A DNA stretch of 64,000 nt from Pseudomonas sp. N040 (GCF_015637705.1 NZ_JADOBE010000008.1:62001-126000), one strand, 5' to 3'; positions 16,664-26,188 are shown, counted from the first letter of the stretch. Notes: generated from the sequence alone by a model not told the origin. Made by a program: numbers and translations.

Positions 16664-19183
16664 ATGCTCCCGTTACCGATCGATGCCGCCATTCCTGCCT
16701 TGCGCAAAGCCCTTGCCGAGCGCCATGAAGCGGTGCTGGAAGCGCCACCGGGTGCCGGCAAGACCACCCGGGTGCCGCTGGCACTGCTGCACGAGCCCTG
16801 GCTCGGCGGCCAGCGCATTCTTATGCTCGAACCGCGCCGGCTGGCGGCGCGGGCGGCGGCCGAGCGGCTGGCCAGCGAACTGGGCGAGGCGGTGGGCGAA
16901 ACGGTGGGCTACCGCATCCGCCTGGAGAGCAAGGTCGGCCCGCGCACGCGCATCGAGGTGGTCACCGAGGGAATCCTGGCGCGGCGCCTGCAGGCAGATC
17001 CGGCGCTGGAAGGGGTCGGTCTGGTGATCTTCGACGAGTTCCATGAGCGCAGCCTGGACGCCGACCTGGCCCTGGCGCTGTGCCTGAATGGCCGCGAGCT
17101 GCTGCGTGACGAGGTGCCGCTCAAGGTGCTGCTGATGTCGGCGACGCTGGAGGGCCAGCGCTTGTCGGCACTGCTCGGCAATGCGCCGGTGGTCAGCAGT
17201 GACGGGCGCCAGTACCCGGTGCGCATCCACTGGGGGCGGCCGGCGCAACCGGGCGAGTGGGTCGAGCCGCGCGTGTTGCAAACGGTGCTGCAGGCGCTGG
17301 GCGAGGAGTCCGGCAGCCTGCTGGTGTTCCTTCCCGGGCAGGCGGAAATCCGCCGGCTGCACGAGCAGCTGGCCGAGGCACTGGGCGGCCGGCGCGATAT
17401 CCTGCTCTGTCCGTTGCATGGCGAGCTGGATCTGGCCGCCCAGCGCGCGGCCATCGAGCCGGCTGCGGCCGGTCTGCGCAAGGTGGTACTGGCGACCAAT
17501 ATCGCCGAAACCAGCCTGACCATCGATGGCGTGCGGGTGGTGATCGATGCCGGGCTGGAGCGGGTGCCGCGCTTCGATCCGGCCAGCGGCATGACCCGCC
17601 TGGATACCCAGCGCATTTCGTGCGCCTCGGCCACCCAGCGGGCCGGGCGCGCCGGGCGGCTGGAACCCGGGGTGTGTTACCGGCTGTGGTCGCAAGCCCA
17701 GCATGAGCAGCTGGCGGCCTACGCCACGGCGGAAATGCTCCAGGCCGACCTGGCCGGCCTGGCACTGCAGCTGGCGCGCTGGGGGGTGACCCCGGCCGAG
17801 CTGGCCTGGCTGGATGCGCCGCCGCAGGCCGCCTACGCCCAGGCGCGCGACCTGCTGCAGCGGCTCGGTGCGCTGGATGAGCGGGGCGCGCTGAGCACCC
17901 ATGGCCAGGCGATGGCCGAACTGCCGACCCATCCGCGCCTGGCCCATCTGCTGTTGCGCGCCCAGGCGCTGGGCCTGACTGCGCTGGCCTGTGACCTGGC
18001 GGCGTTGCTCGGCGAGCGTGACATGCTGCGCGGCGCCGGCGCGGATCTGCACCGCCGGCTCAGTCTGCTCACCGGCGAGCAGCGGGTTGAGCGCGCCAGC
18101 CAGGGTGCGCTACAGCGTGCCCGGCAACTGGCCAGGCAGTTCCGCCAGCTGTTGCCCAGGCAGACCATCCAGCCGGTGATGGATCTCGACAATCCGTGCT
18201 GGCTGGGTTGCCTGCTGGCCTTCGCCTACCCCGACCGCATCGCCCGCCAGCGCCGTGCCGGTGGCGCCGAATACCGCCTGGCCAATGGCCGCGCCGCGCA
18301 GTTTGCTGAAGCCGATGCGCTGATGAAGCACGAGTGGCTGGTGGTGGCCGACCTGGGCAGTCGTCAGGGCCAGCGCGAGGAGCGCATCTACCTGGCCGCC
18401 GAACTGGATCCGCAGCTGTTCGACGGGCCGCTGGCGGACCAGCTGCAGGTCAGCGAAGTGCTCGAGTGGGACGAGCGCCAGGGCCTGTTGCGCGCCGAGC
18501 GCCAGCGCAAGGTCGGCGAGCTGCTGTTCGACAGCCAGCCACTGGCGCAGCTGGATGCAGCCGCGCGCGGCCGTGCCTTGCTCGCGCTGGTGCGGCGCAA
18601 GGGCCTGGCGCTGCTGGCGTGGACCCCGGAACTGCGCCAGTGGCAGGCGCGCATCGCGCTGCTGCGCCGGCTGGATATCGAGCAGGCCGGACACAGCCAG
18701 TGGCCGGAGGTGAGTGATGCGGCGCTGCTCGAACACCTCGAGGACTGGCTGTTGCCGTACCTGGACAAGGTCACGCGGCTCAGCCATTTCGCCAGCCTGG
18801 ACCTGCCGGCCATGCTCACTAGCCGGTTGCCCTGGCCGTTGCCGCAGCGCCTCGACGAGCTGGCGCCGAAGAGCCTGGAGGTGCCCTCCGGTTCGCGTAT
18901 CCGCATCGACTACCAGGAACACCCGCCGGTGCTGGCGGTACGCCTGCAGGAACTGTTCGGCCTGGCGGCTACCCCGCGCATCGCCGGCGGCCGCCAGCCG
19001 CTCAAGCTGCACCTGCTCTCGCCCGGGCACAAGCCGGTGCAGGTGACCCAGGACCTGGCCAGCTTCTGGGCCAACACCTATGCCGACGTGAAGAAGGACC
19101 TCAAGGGGCGCTACCCCAAGCACTACTGGCCGGATGACCCGCTGCTGGCCGAGCCGACCGCACGCGCCAAGCCGCGGCGCTGA
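16664..19183 (+). CDS. hrpB: ATP-dependent helicase HrpB
   Basis: 839-residue DEAH/RHA-type helicase. Motif I APPGAGKTT is at 27-35, motif II DEFH at 124-127 and motif III SAT at 159-161. The helicase C domain has ATNIAETSLTIDGVRVVIDAG and QRAGRAGR. A HrpB-specific C-terminal domain fills the rest. Length matches the family (about 810-850). The cellular role in bacteria is still poorly defined; a role in RNA metabolism has been suggested for relatives. Monocistronic, on the plus strand, with a TATAAT upstream. Confidence 0.95.
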   Translation: MLPLPIDAAIPALRKALAERHEAVLEAPPGAGKTTRVPLALLHEPWLGGQRILMLEPRRLAARAAAERLASELGEAVGETVGYRIRLESKVGPRTRIEVVTEGILARRLQADPALEGVGLVIFDEFHERSLDADLALALCLNGRELLRDEVPLKVLLMSATLEGQRLSALLGNAPVVSSDGRQYPVRIHWGRPAQPGEWVEPRVLQTVLQALGEESGSLLVFLPGQAEIRRLHEQLAEALGGRRDILLCPLHGELDLAAQRAAIEPAAAGLRKVVLATNIAETSLTIDGVRVVIDAGLERVPRFDPASGMTRLDTQRISCASATQRAGRAGRLEPGVCYRLWSQAQHEQLAAYATAEMLQADLAGLALQLARWGVTPAELAWLDAPPQAAYAQARDLLQRLGALDERGALSTHGQAMAELPTHPRLAHLLLRAQALGLTALACDLAALLGERDMLRGAGADLHRRLSLLTGEQRVERASQGALQRARQLARQFRQLLPRQTIQPVMDLDNPCWLGCLLAFAYPDRIARQRRAGGAEYRLANGRAAQFAEADALMKHEWLVVADLGSRQGQREERIYLAAELDPQLFDGPLADQLQVSEVLEWDERQGLLRAERQRKVGELLFDSQPLAQLDAAARGRALLALVRRKGLALLAWTPELRQWQARIALLRRLDIEQAGHSQWPEVSDAALLEHLEDWLLPYLDKVTRLSHFASLDLPAMLTSRLPWPLPQRLDELAPKSLEVPSGSRIRIDYQEHPPVLAVRLQELFGLAATPRIAGGRQPLKLHLLSPGHKPVQVTQDLASFWANTYADVKKDLKGRYPKHYWPDDPLLAEPTARAKPRR

Positions 19184-19549
19184 AGGGGTTTATTGCGCAA
19201 GCCGGGGGAAGGGTGGTGTCGGATGGGAAATCCGCTGCTGATTTTCTGATTGGCTGCCCCGGCTGATTATTGCGGTGATTGAGAGTTCTGGTTTCGCCCC
19301 GCCGGGCGAGCGCAGCGAGTCAAGAGAAAGTGAGGCGCCGTGCAGGGCGCAACCTGTAGCCCACAGCCGAGGAAAGCGCAGCGGTCTGACTCGGAGCACC
19401 AGTCAAAAAGCTGCACACGGCTTTCCAAGCCGACGTCAATGCACTCAACCGCAATTCCGCCAGGCACCAGAAAAAACCGTCGCGCCCTGGCGAGCCGCGA
19501 GCGGCTATGCTTGGCTGACGCAGGTCGCGTAGCCGCCGAGGACATCCCC
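19184..19549. other. 366-bp intergenic stretch with no supported gene
   Basis: Between hrpB and the CDGSH gene. Open frames on both strands are short, lack ribosome sites and have atypical composition for coding DNA. The part around 19290-19345 is compositionally odd but I cannot assign it to a known repeat. No terminator-quality hairpin was found. Confidence 0.6.
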
Positions 19550-19789
19550 ATGCCTGAATCCGTGATTGCACAAAAGGCGCCCTTTGCTGTCGAGGTCGAG
19601 GCCGGCCAGGATTATTTCTGGTGTGCCTGCGGGCGCAGCGGCAAGCAACCGTTCTGCGATGGCTCGCACAAGGGCAGCGGCATCACCCCGCTGAAATACC
19701 ACGCAGAGCAGGCTAAAACCCTGTATTTCTGTGGCTGCAAGCAGACCCGTACGCCACCGCTCTGCGATGGCCAGCACAAGCAACTCTGA
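19550..19789 (+). CDS. CDGSH-type iron-sulfur protein (two CDGSH motifs)
   Basis: 79-residue protein with two [2Fe-2S] sites of the 3Cys-1His type: Cys25, Cys27, Cys36 and His40 (CDGSH), then Cys61, Cys63, Cys72 and His76 (CDGQH). Family members are small electron-transfer or cluster-handling proteins related to mitoNEET. A GAGGA lies about eight bases before this ATG; a longer in-frame reading begins in non-coding DNA. The SDR gene starts 14 nt downstream, so the pair are probably one transcript, which makes a redox partnership plausible. Confidence 0.92.
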   Translation: MPESVIAQKAPFAVEVEAGQDYFWCACGRSGKQPFCDGSHKGSGITPLKYHAEQAKTLYFCGCKQTRTPPLCDGQHKQL

Positions 19790-19803
19790 CGCCGAGGCCG
19801 CCC

Positions 19804-20646
19804 ATGCAGCGCAAGGTATTCGCCAGCAAGACATTCGAGCGCAAGGTGGTACTCATCAGTGGCGGCTGTGCCGGCATCGGACGGGCCCTGGCGCTGCGCT
19901 TCGCCCAGGCCGGTGCCCGCCTGGTGTTGCTGGATCTCGATCAGGATGCGCTGGACAGCCTGGTGCAGCACCTGCGCGATCACCACAATGTCGAAGCGCT
20001 CGGGCTGTGCTGCGATGTCGCCGATGCCGAGCGCGTGCAGCACTGCGTGACGCTGGCCATCGAGCTTTTTGGCGGCATCGACGTGTTGATCAACAACGCC
20101 GGCGTGACCCACCGCAGCACCTTTGCGGAAACCTCGCTGGAGGTGTTCCGGCGGATCATGGATATCAACTATTTCGGTGCCGTGCATTGCACCCAGGCGG
20201 CGCTGCCCAGCCTGATCGACCGGCATGGTCAGATCATTGTCATGAGTTCGCTGTCGGGCTTCTCGCCGCTGCTCTACCGCAGTGCCTACAACGCCAGCAA
20301 GCATGCCCTGCACGGTTTGTTCGAAACGCTGCGCTGCGAGCTCCTGGGTTCGGGTGTCGGGGTGATGCTGGTGTGCCCGGGCTTCACCGCCACCGACCTG
20401 CGCAAGAACGCGCTGGTCGGCGATGCCTCGATCGCTGCCCAGCCCCCCCTGGCGATGGGCAGGGTGGCCTCGGCGCAGGATGTGGCCGAAGCGATCTACC
20501 GCGCCGCGCTCAAGCGCAAGCGCCTGCTGGTGATGTCGAATGTCGACTGGCGGGCGCGGCTGCTGGCGCGCTACTTCCCACGGCTGTTCGAGCGCGTGCT
20601 GCTGCCGCGCATGTCCGGCATCCGCCGCTCGCCTTCAGGCCGCTGA
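19804..20646 (+). CDS. Short-chain dehydrogenase/reductase
   Basis: 280-residue classical SDR. The nucleotide-binding Gly motif GGCAGIG is at 20-26, NNAG at 97-100, a catalytic Ser in VMSSLSG near 148-151, and Tyr162/Lys166 (YNASK). The C-terminal tail is basic and hydrophobic (RLLARYFPRLFERVLLPR), suggesting peripheral membrane contact, as in SDRs acting on lipids. Substrate unknown. It is immediately downstream of the CDGSH gene, and its last 12 bases overlap the end of the convergent yciC-like gene. Confidence 0.9.
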   Translation: MQRKVFASKTFERKVVLISGGCAGIGRALALRFAQAGARLVLLDLDQDALDSLVQHLRDHHNVEALGLCCDVADAERVQHCVTLAIELFGGIDVLINNAGVTHRSTFAETSLEVFRRIMDINYFGAVHCTQAALPSLIDRHGQIIVMSSLSGFSPLLYRSAYNASKHALHGLFETLRCELLGSGVGVMLVCPGFTATDLRKNALVGDASIAAQPPLAMGRVASAQDVAEAIYRAALKRKRLLVMSNVDWRARLLARYFPRLFERVLLPRMSGIRRSPSGR

Positions 20647-21318
20647 AGCGTCGCTGGCGGGTTGCTGCCGGCGCAGCATGAACAGGCGGTAGCCCACCAC
20701 GCTGACAAACAGTTGCAGGAAGCCGTTGCCGGCATCCAGCAGGATCTGCGCGAGCGCGTCCGGGTGCTCGCCGAGTTGCTGGAAGCTCCACCAGTCGAGC
20801 AGCCACAGCGGCGGCATGACGCTGAAGATGCACACCGCGCACAGCCAGAAATAGCCGCGACTGAGGCGGAAGCTGGCGTGCATGGCCGCCAGTGGCGCGA
20901 GCCCGTCCAGCGTCAGCAGGTACTCGGCGAACAGCAGCCGCAGCATGACCCAGAGTCCCGGCAGGATCAGCAGGTAGCTGCCGAGCATGATCAGCAGCGT
21001 GCTCAGCCCGGCGAGAAGGGCAAAGCGTGGCCACAGTTGCAGCGCCTGGCTGAGCAGTTGCAGGGGTGCCGCTGGCAGCTGCTGGCTGCGCGCATGCAGG
21101 AACAGGATCAGCGCGGCGCTGTACAGCGGATAGCACAGCAGGGTGACCAGCAGTTCGCTGGCCTCCGGCGCCAGTTGCAGGCTGCTGTCGGCCAGTTGCT
21201 GGCGCAGCAGGCCCTCGAGCAGCAGCAGGGGCAGGCACAAGCGGGCAATCGGCAGCAGGTTGTGGCTGAAGAAGTAGGCGGATTCGCGCAGGACAGTGAA
21301 CGGGTTGATGGTCGGCAT
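20635..21318 (-). CDS. YciC-family (UPF0259) inner-membrane protein
   Basis: 227-residue polytopic membrane protein with about six hydrophobic segments (around 22-38, 52-75, 98-125, 155-178 and 200-220) and an N-terminal NPFTVLRESAYFF that matches YciC/UPF0259. Function unknown. The start at 21318 is used; a far longer in-frame reading (to 22152) runs antisense through the NYN and yedA-like genes and is rejected. The region upstream is shared with the NYN gene and contains a striking palindrome. Confidence 0.82.
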   Translation of the reverse strand: MPTINPFTVLRESAYFFSHNLLPIARLCLPLLLLEGLLRQQLADSSLQLAPEASELLVTLLCYPLYSAALILFLHARSQQLPAAPLQLLSQALQLWPRFALLAGLSTLLIMLGSYLLILPGLWVMLRLLFAEYLLTLDGLAPLAAMHASFRLSRGYFWLCAVCIFSVMPPLWLLDWWSFQQLGEHPDALAQILLDAGNGFLQLFVSVVGYRLFMLRRQQPASDASAA

Positions 21319-21400
21319 GGGCGGTCTGTGGGCTGGTGGCTCGGAATGGCGCGCGGCAAATGTAACAGGCTGGCGACTGTCCTGCGCATGCTTGAGTGCA

Positions 21401-21427
21401 GGACAGGTGCATACTATGCACCTGTCC
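21401..21427. promoter_or_regulatory. Perfect 27-nt palindrome, operator-like
   Basis: Arms GGACAGGTGCAT (21401-21412) and its exact complement (21416-21427) flank ACT; the centre forms a TACTAT that could serve as a -10 box. A second, overlapping inverted pair TGTCCTGC/GCAGGACA occupies 21378-21405, so a CTGTCC-type half-site occurs three times. Located between divergent yciC-like and NYN genes, 17 nt before the NYN start. Confidence 0.55.
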
Positions 21428-21444
21428 ACCCAGCGAGCCGCCCC

Positions 21445-21924
21445 TTGAGCCGAATCGCCCTGTTTGCCGATGTGCAGAACCTCTATTACACCGTGCGCCA
21501 GGCGTATGGCTGCCATTTCAGCTATGCCGCGCTCTGCGCCGAAGTGGCGGCGCAAGGCGAGATCGTCGAGGCCTATGCCTATGCGATCGACCGTGGCGAT
21601 GCCCGCCAGCAGCAGTTCCAGCAGATCCTGCGCAAGCTCGGTTTCGTGGTGAAGCTCAAGCCGTTCATCCAGCGCAGCGACGGCTCGGCCAAGGGTGACT
21701 GGGATGTCGGCATCACCATCGATGTGCTGGATGCGGCGGCGCGGGTCGACCGCGTGGTGCTGGCCTCGGGGGATGGCGATTTCGACCTGCTGCTGGAGCG
21801 CATTCGCTGCGTCAACCAGGTGCGCACCAGTGTCTATGGCGTGCCGGGGTTGACTGCGCAGTCGCTGATCAGGGCTGCCGATGAGTTCCGCCCGATCGAA
21901 GGCACCCTGCTGTTGCGCCATTAA
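21445..21924 (+). CDS. NYN-domain protein (LabA/DUF88 type, predicted ribonuclease fold)
   Basis: 159-residue protein with a PIN-like NYN domain: an N-terminal FADVQNLYY with Asp9 and Asn12, central KGDWDVGITIDVLDA, and LASGDGDFDLLLERI with clustered acidic residues expected at the metal site. Relatives include LabA-type proteins and NYN nucleases. No ATG fits; the TTG at 21445 is used, and a longer frame with ATG at 21388 would include the palindromic operator. It is followed by the yedA-like gene 35 nt downstream, probably co-transcribed. Confidence 0.82.
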   Translation: MSRIALFADVQNLYYTVRQAYGCHFSYAALCAEVAAQGEIVEAYAYAIDRGDARQQQFQQILRKLGFVVKLKPFIQRSDGSAKGDWDVGITIDVLDAAARVDRVVLASGDGDFDLLLERIRCVNQVRTSVYGVPGLTAQSLIRAADEFRPIEGTLLLRH

Positions 21925-21959
21925 ACGCAGCCTTGCTGCACTTTTTCCAAGAGCCCGCC

Positions 21960-22841
21960 ATGCCTGCCCGTCGTCCTTCGCTGCTATTGATCGCGGCCTT
22001 TCTCGCCATCTATCTGATCTGGGGTTCCACCTATCTGGCCATCCGCATCGGTGTGGAGTCCTGGCCGCCATTGCTGATGGCGGGGATCCGTTTCCTGCTG
22101 GCCGGCGCGCTATTGTTCGGTTGGCTGCGCTGGCGCGGGGTGCCGGCACCAACCTGGGCGCAGTGGAAGCTGGCCGGCATGCTTGGCGTGTTGCTGCTCA
22201 GTTGTGGCAATGGTGCCGTGACGGTGGCAGAACATCTGGGCGTGGCTTCCGGGGTGGCGGCATTGGCAATCGCCACTGAGCCGCTGTTCTTCCTGCTGTT
22301 CGGGTTGTTCTGGGGATTGCGCACGACCCGTCTGGAGTGGGCCGGCATTCTCCTCGGGTTGCTCGGTATTGTTTTGCTCAATCTGGGCTCAAATCTGCAG
22401 GCCAGCCCACTGGGGGCTGTGCTGGTGCTGTTTGCCTCGTTGACCTGGGCCTTCGGCTCGATGTGGAGCAAGCACCTGCCGCTGCCTGCCGGACCAATGA
22501 CCAGCGCTGCAGAAATGCTGGTGGGCGGGGCCGTGCTGTTGCTGGCCAGCCTGCTCAGCGGCGAACGTCTGTACAGCTGGCCGACGCCGGCGGGTTGGGC
22601 GGCGCTGGCCTATCTGGTGGTGTTCGGCTCGATCATCGCGTTCAGTGCTTATCTGTACCTGCTTAACACCGTGCGCCCGGCGGCCGCTTCCAGCTATGCC
22701 TATGTCAATCCGCCGGTGGCGGTGCTGCTGGGGATTGTCTTTGCCGGTGAGCAGATCGGCCGCGAAGAGTGGCTGGCGATGGCGGTTATTCTTGCAGCTG
22801 TGCTGCTGATCACTCTGCCGCAGTGGCGCCGGCCGAGTTGA
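21960..22841 (+). CDS. yedA: EamA/DMT-family metabolite exporter, YedA-like
   Basis: 293-residue inner-membrane protein with ten hydrophobic helices in two EamA repeats (about 8-140 and 150-285). IWGSTYLAIRIGVESWPPLLMAG, TVAEH and SYAYVNPPVAVLLG closely follow E. coli YedA. Substrates of this family are amino acids or related metabolites; the specific one is unknown. The ATG at 21960 gives the usual N-terminus. It is 35 nt after the NYN gene; a REP-type hairpin follows at 22862. Confidence 0.87.
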   Translation: MPARRPSLLLIAAFLAIYLIWGSTYLAIRIGVESWPPLLMAGIRFLLAGALLFGWLRWRGVPAPTWAQWKLAGMLGVLLLSCGNGAVTVAEHLGVASGVAALAIATEPLFFLLFGLFWGLRTTRLEWAGILLGLLGIVLLNLGSNLQASPLGAVLVLFASLTWAFGSMWSKHLPLPAGPMTSAAEMLVGGAVLLLASLLSGERLYSWPTPAGWAALAYLVVFGSIIAFSAYLYLLNTVRPAAASSYAYVNPPVAVLLGIVFAGEQIGREEWLAMAVILAAVLLITLPQWRRPS

Positions 22842-22861
22842 TCAAAAGACAGTGTGCGCGT

Positions 22862-22948
22862 GTTGGGCTTCGCTGCGCCCTAACCGCAACCTACAGGGTT
22901 GGAGAGAGCCGTAGGTTGCGGTTAGGGCGCAAGGCGCTGAAGTCCAAC
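22862..22948. repeat. REP-like inverted repeat
   Basis: The left unit (22862-22894) and inverted right unit (22911-22948) differ by a few bases and a 5-base insertion. They begin with the same GTTGGGCTTCGCTGCGC core as the pair at 36651, but continue with CCTAACCGCAACCTAC. The hairpin sits between convergent yedA-like and HAD genes and ends 11 nt from the HAD stop. Confidence 0.8.
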
Positions 22949-22958
22949 GATTTGCGGG

Positions 22959-23549
22959 CTAGATCAAGCCAAGCAGTTCGTGGCAATCACGGGCAAACAG
23001 ATCGGCCAGTTCTGGCCAGGGGTTCTGTTCAAGATTGACCAGCACACTGGTCGCGCCGACCGCGCGGGCGCAGTCAAGGTCGAAGCGGTAGTCACCAACC
23101 ATGACCAGCGTTGCCGGTCTTACCTGCCAGCGTTCGGCGATCTGCAGCAGTCCACCCGGATCAGGTTTGGGCGGGGCTTCATCGCGGCCAATGATGTCGG
23201 CCTCGGCAAAGCATTCACCCAGCCCTATGGTGGCCAGCGTCAGTTGCGCCAGCGGCCGCGCATTGCGCGTGAGAATGCCGAGCCGGCAACCGCGGGCGGC
23301 CAAGCTGCGCACCAGTTCGACGGCGCCGGCAGCCGGCTGTGCGGCATGCGCCAGTTGCTGTTCATGTTCCAGCAGCCAGGCATGTTTGGCTGCCGCTTCA
23401 GATTCGGGAAGGGCGGCCAGATGCTGCAGGATGTCGTGCTCGGCCGGAATATCCAGCGCGCGGCGGATTGCGGCGAAATCGTGGATGGCCAGGGTCAGCG
23501 TGCCATCCAGATCGAACACCCAATGCCGTGCTTCGGCAAGCCGTTTCAC
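22959..23549 (-). CDS. HAD-superfamily hydrolase
   Basis: 196-residue phosphatase-like protein. The nucleophile motif DLDGT starts at Asp13, with the acid/base Asp15; a helical cap (about 20-85), ILTRNARP (motif II Thr), PKPDP with the motif III Lys, and GDYRFDLDCA (motif IV) follow. Similar to phosphoglycolate phosphatase-like enzymes; substrate unknown. The GTG start overlaps the tesB stop (GTGA), so translation is coupled to tesB. Confidence 0.87.
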   Translation of the reverse strand: MKRLAEARHWVFDLDGTLTLAIHDFAAIRRALDIPAEHDILQHLAALPESEAAAKHAWLLEHEQQLAHAAQPAAGAVELVRSLAARGCRLGILTRNARPLAQLTLATIGLGECFAEADIIGRDEAPPKPDPGGLLQIAERWQVRPATLVMVGDYRFDLDCARAVGATSVLVNLEQNPWPELADLFARDCHELLGLI

Positions 23550-24415
23550 TTCCAGTCTTCGCGCTGGCGAATCAAGCCTTCCTGCGCCACCGAGGCGACC
23601 AGTTCGCCGGCCTGATTGAAGATGCTGGCGCGCGAGAAACCGCGCGAATTGCCGGCCCAGGGGCTGTCCATGGCATACAGCAGCCACTCATCGGCGCGGA
23701 TCGGCCGGTGGAACCAGATGGCATGGTCGAGGCTGGCCACCTGCATGAACTTCTGCCACACCGACACCCCGTGCGGCAGCATCGAGGTGGTCAGCAGGCC
23801 GAAGTCGGAGGCGTAGGCCAGCAGATACTGGTGCAGTGCCGGGTTGTCCGGCAGCGTGCCGTCGGCGCGGAACCACACGTGCTTGACCGGGTCGGCCGGC
23901 TTGGGATCGAACGGGTTGTTCAGACTCACCGGGCGGATGTCGATCGGCTTGTCGTGCACCGCGCGCTCGCGCAGGCGTTCGGGCAGCTTGTCGGCGACCA
24001 TCCGCGCCAGCACGGTTTCCGAGCGCAGGGTTTCCGGTCCCGGCACTTCGGGCATCTGCGCCTGGTGATGGAAACCTTCTTCCACGCCCTGGAAGGAAGC
24101 GGCGCAGGTGAAGATGGTCTTGCCCTTCTGGATCGCGGTGACCCGGCGGGTACTGAAGCTGCCGCCGTCGCGCACCCGTTCGACCTGATACACCACCGGC
24201 AACCCTGCATCGCCGGGACGCAGGAAGTAGCCGTGCAGCGAGTGCACCAGCCGGCCGTCACCGACGGTCTGGCAGGCAGCCGACAGCGACTGGCCGAGCA
24301 CCTGGCCACCGAACATCTGGCGGAAACCCAGATCCTGGCTGGCGCCGCGGAACAGGTCTTCCTCGATGGCTTCCATGCTCAGCAGGGCAACCAGTTCATC
24401 CAGCACTTGACTCAT
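23546..24415 (-). CDS. tesB: Acyl-CoA thioesterase II
   Basis: 289-residue double-hotdog thioesterase hydrolysing medium- and long-chain acyl-CoA. The N-terminal hotdog has FGGQVLGQSLSAACQTV and HSLHGYFLRPGD; the C-terminal one has ASDFGLLTTSMLPHG with the catalytic Asp region and SLDHAIWFHRP. Length and motifs match E. coli TesB (286). AGGAG precedes the ATG. It forms an operon with the downstream HAD gene (4-base overlap). Confidence 0.95.
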   Translation of the reverse strand: MSQVLDELVALLSMEAIEEDLFRGASQDLGFRQMFGGQVLGQSLSAACQTVGDGRLVHSLHGYFLRPGDAGLPVVYQVERVRDGGSFSTRRVTAIQKGKTIFTCAASFQGVEEGFHHQAQMPEVPGPETLRSETVLARMVADKLPERLRERAVHDKPIDIRPVSLNNPFDPKPADPVKHVWFRADGTLPDNPALHQYLLAYASDFGLLTTSMLPHGVSVWQKFMQVASLDHAIWFHRPIRADEWLLYAMDSPWAGNSRGFSRASIFNQAGELVASVAQEGLIRQREDWK

Positions 24416-24688
24416 CAATAGCTCCTGAAATTCATCTGGCAGGTGGCGGTGTCCGCCCCTGCGCGTCGGAGGTAAATGGTAAAGGCTTTGCCGGTGGCTG
24501 TGGGCGGCTTGGTGGAAGTTCTTCGATGTGCGGCAAAACTGGCGGCAATTTCCGCCTTTGGTTATGCTCGCGCTGCGCACAGGTCGCAATCAGCCGGTTG
24601 CACCTGAGAAGACCATGCCCAACCGGCCGTGACCTGGCCTGGGTCACGCTTGGGCAGAACAAGAACTAGCGATACTCCGGGAGTAAAA

Positions 24689-25381
24689 ATGAAAAAGTTG
24701 TCTGTATTGGTAATTGCCGTCTCTGCGGCGCTCGCTTCGTTGACCGCGGCGGCTGAAGGCTTCAGTGGCCCATACCTGGGCATCTACGGTGGCAAGGCGT
24801 TTACGACCGACGATGGCAAGGAATTCGACGGTGACACCTTCGATGGCTATCGCCAGGAAACCAACCCTGACCAGCTGCAGTATGGCCTGCTGGCCGGCTA
24901 CAACTGGGATATCGGCAACAATGTGGTACTGGGCCTGGAGGCCGATTACGAAGGCCGCGACAATCAGGATGACAGCGACTATCAAGACTATCTCGGGGTT
25001 ACCGACACCGATTACGAAGCCTCTACCCGCATCAAGGCTGGTGGCTCGTTCCGCGGTCGCGCCGGCTATGTCTTCAATAATCCCTACTACGTGAAAAACC
25101 AGACCATGCTGTACGTCACTGCGGGTTATGCGACCGTAGAAGCCGAAAGGAAGTACAAGGATTTCAATTCGAATGAAAGTACCTCGACCACCGACTGGCA
25201 GGAAGGCTGGACCGCCGGCGCCGGTGTCGAGTACCTGATCGATGCCAACTTTGCCGCCCGCCTTGAGTACCGGCATTCGGACTACGGCACCGAGAATGTC
25301 AATGAAAACCCCTGGGACCTCAAGGAAAAGCAGAGCCTGAGCGAAGACTCCGTGCGGCTGGGCGCTTCCTACCAGTTCTGA
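24689..25381 (+). CDS. Outer-membrane beta-barrel protein
   Basis: 230-residue secreted protein. Signal peptide 1-22 (Lys2, Lys3, hydrophobic core, AAA|E), then alternating strands typical of an eight-strand OmpA/OmpW-like barrel (GPYLGIYGGKAF, LLAGYNW, LGLEADYEG, TMLYVTAGYA, VEYLIDANFAARLEYRHSDYG) ending in the C-terminal SYQF needed for barrel assembly. The predicted loops are rich in Asp and Glu. GGGAG precedes the ATG; a strong terminator follows. The function (porin, adhesion or envelope stability) is not determined. Confidence 0.87.
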   Translation: MKKLSVLVIAVSAALASLTAAAEGFSGPYLGIYGGKAFTTDDGKEFDGDTFDGYRQETNPDQLQYGLLAGYNWDIGNNVVLGLEADYEGRDNQDDSDYQDYLGVTDTDYEASTRIKAGGSFRGRAGYVFNNPYYVKNQTMLYVTAGYATVEAERKYKDFNSNESTSTTDWQEGWTAGAGVEYLIDANFAARLEYRHSDYGTENVNENPWDLKEKQSLSEDSVRLGASYQF

Positions 25382-25407
25382 CCCGGCTAGCTTGTCCCGT
25401 TACATAA

Positions 25408-25434
25408 AAAAACCAGCCTGGCGCTGGTTTTTTT
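25408..25434. terminator. Intrinsic terminator after the beta-barrel gene
   Basis: 10-bp stem (25408-25417 with 25423-25432) and 5-nt loop, with A-run before and T-run after, so usable from both sides. Confidence 0.88.
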
Positions 25435-25452
25435 ATGGCGTTGCCCGCGCAG

Positions 25453-25509
25453 GTGGTTGAACGTGCTGTTTGCGGCATAACCCGCCATCGCTGCCAACGG
25501 CATCGCGGT
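25453..25509. repeat. Intergenic repeat, copy related to 40959-41035
   Basis: Two blocks recur at 40.96-41.04 kb: GTGGTTGAACGTGCT (25453-25467), and 25482-25509, which is nearly identical (26 of 28) to 41008-41035. The spacing between blocks differs, so this is a family of intergenic repeats rather than a gene. Confidence 0.7.
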
Positions 25510-25531
25510 ACCCGGCCACTCGACGGCTGGC

Positions 25532-26188
<657 letters not shown>

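Noticed and set aside
19340..19549. 70-residue N-terminal extension of the CDGSH protein
   Set aside because: Basic, low-complexity sequence from intergenic DNA; the internal ATG has its own ribosome site and gives the family's length.
20662..21444. In-frame N-terminal extension of the NYN protein to 420 residues
   Set aside because: Runs antisense through the yciC-like gene with Gln/Ala-rich low-complexity sequence and includes the palindromic operator; no homology expected.
22862..22948. Intrinsic terminator for yedA-like or HAD gene
   Set aside because: The long hairpin has no T-run; it matches the REP-like family, although it might still slow transcription.
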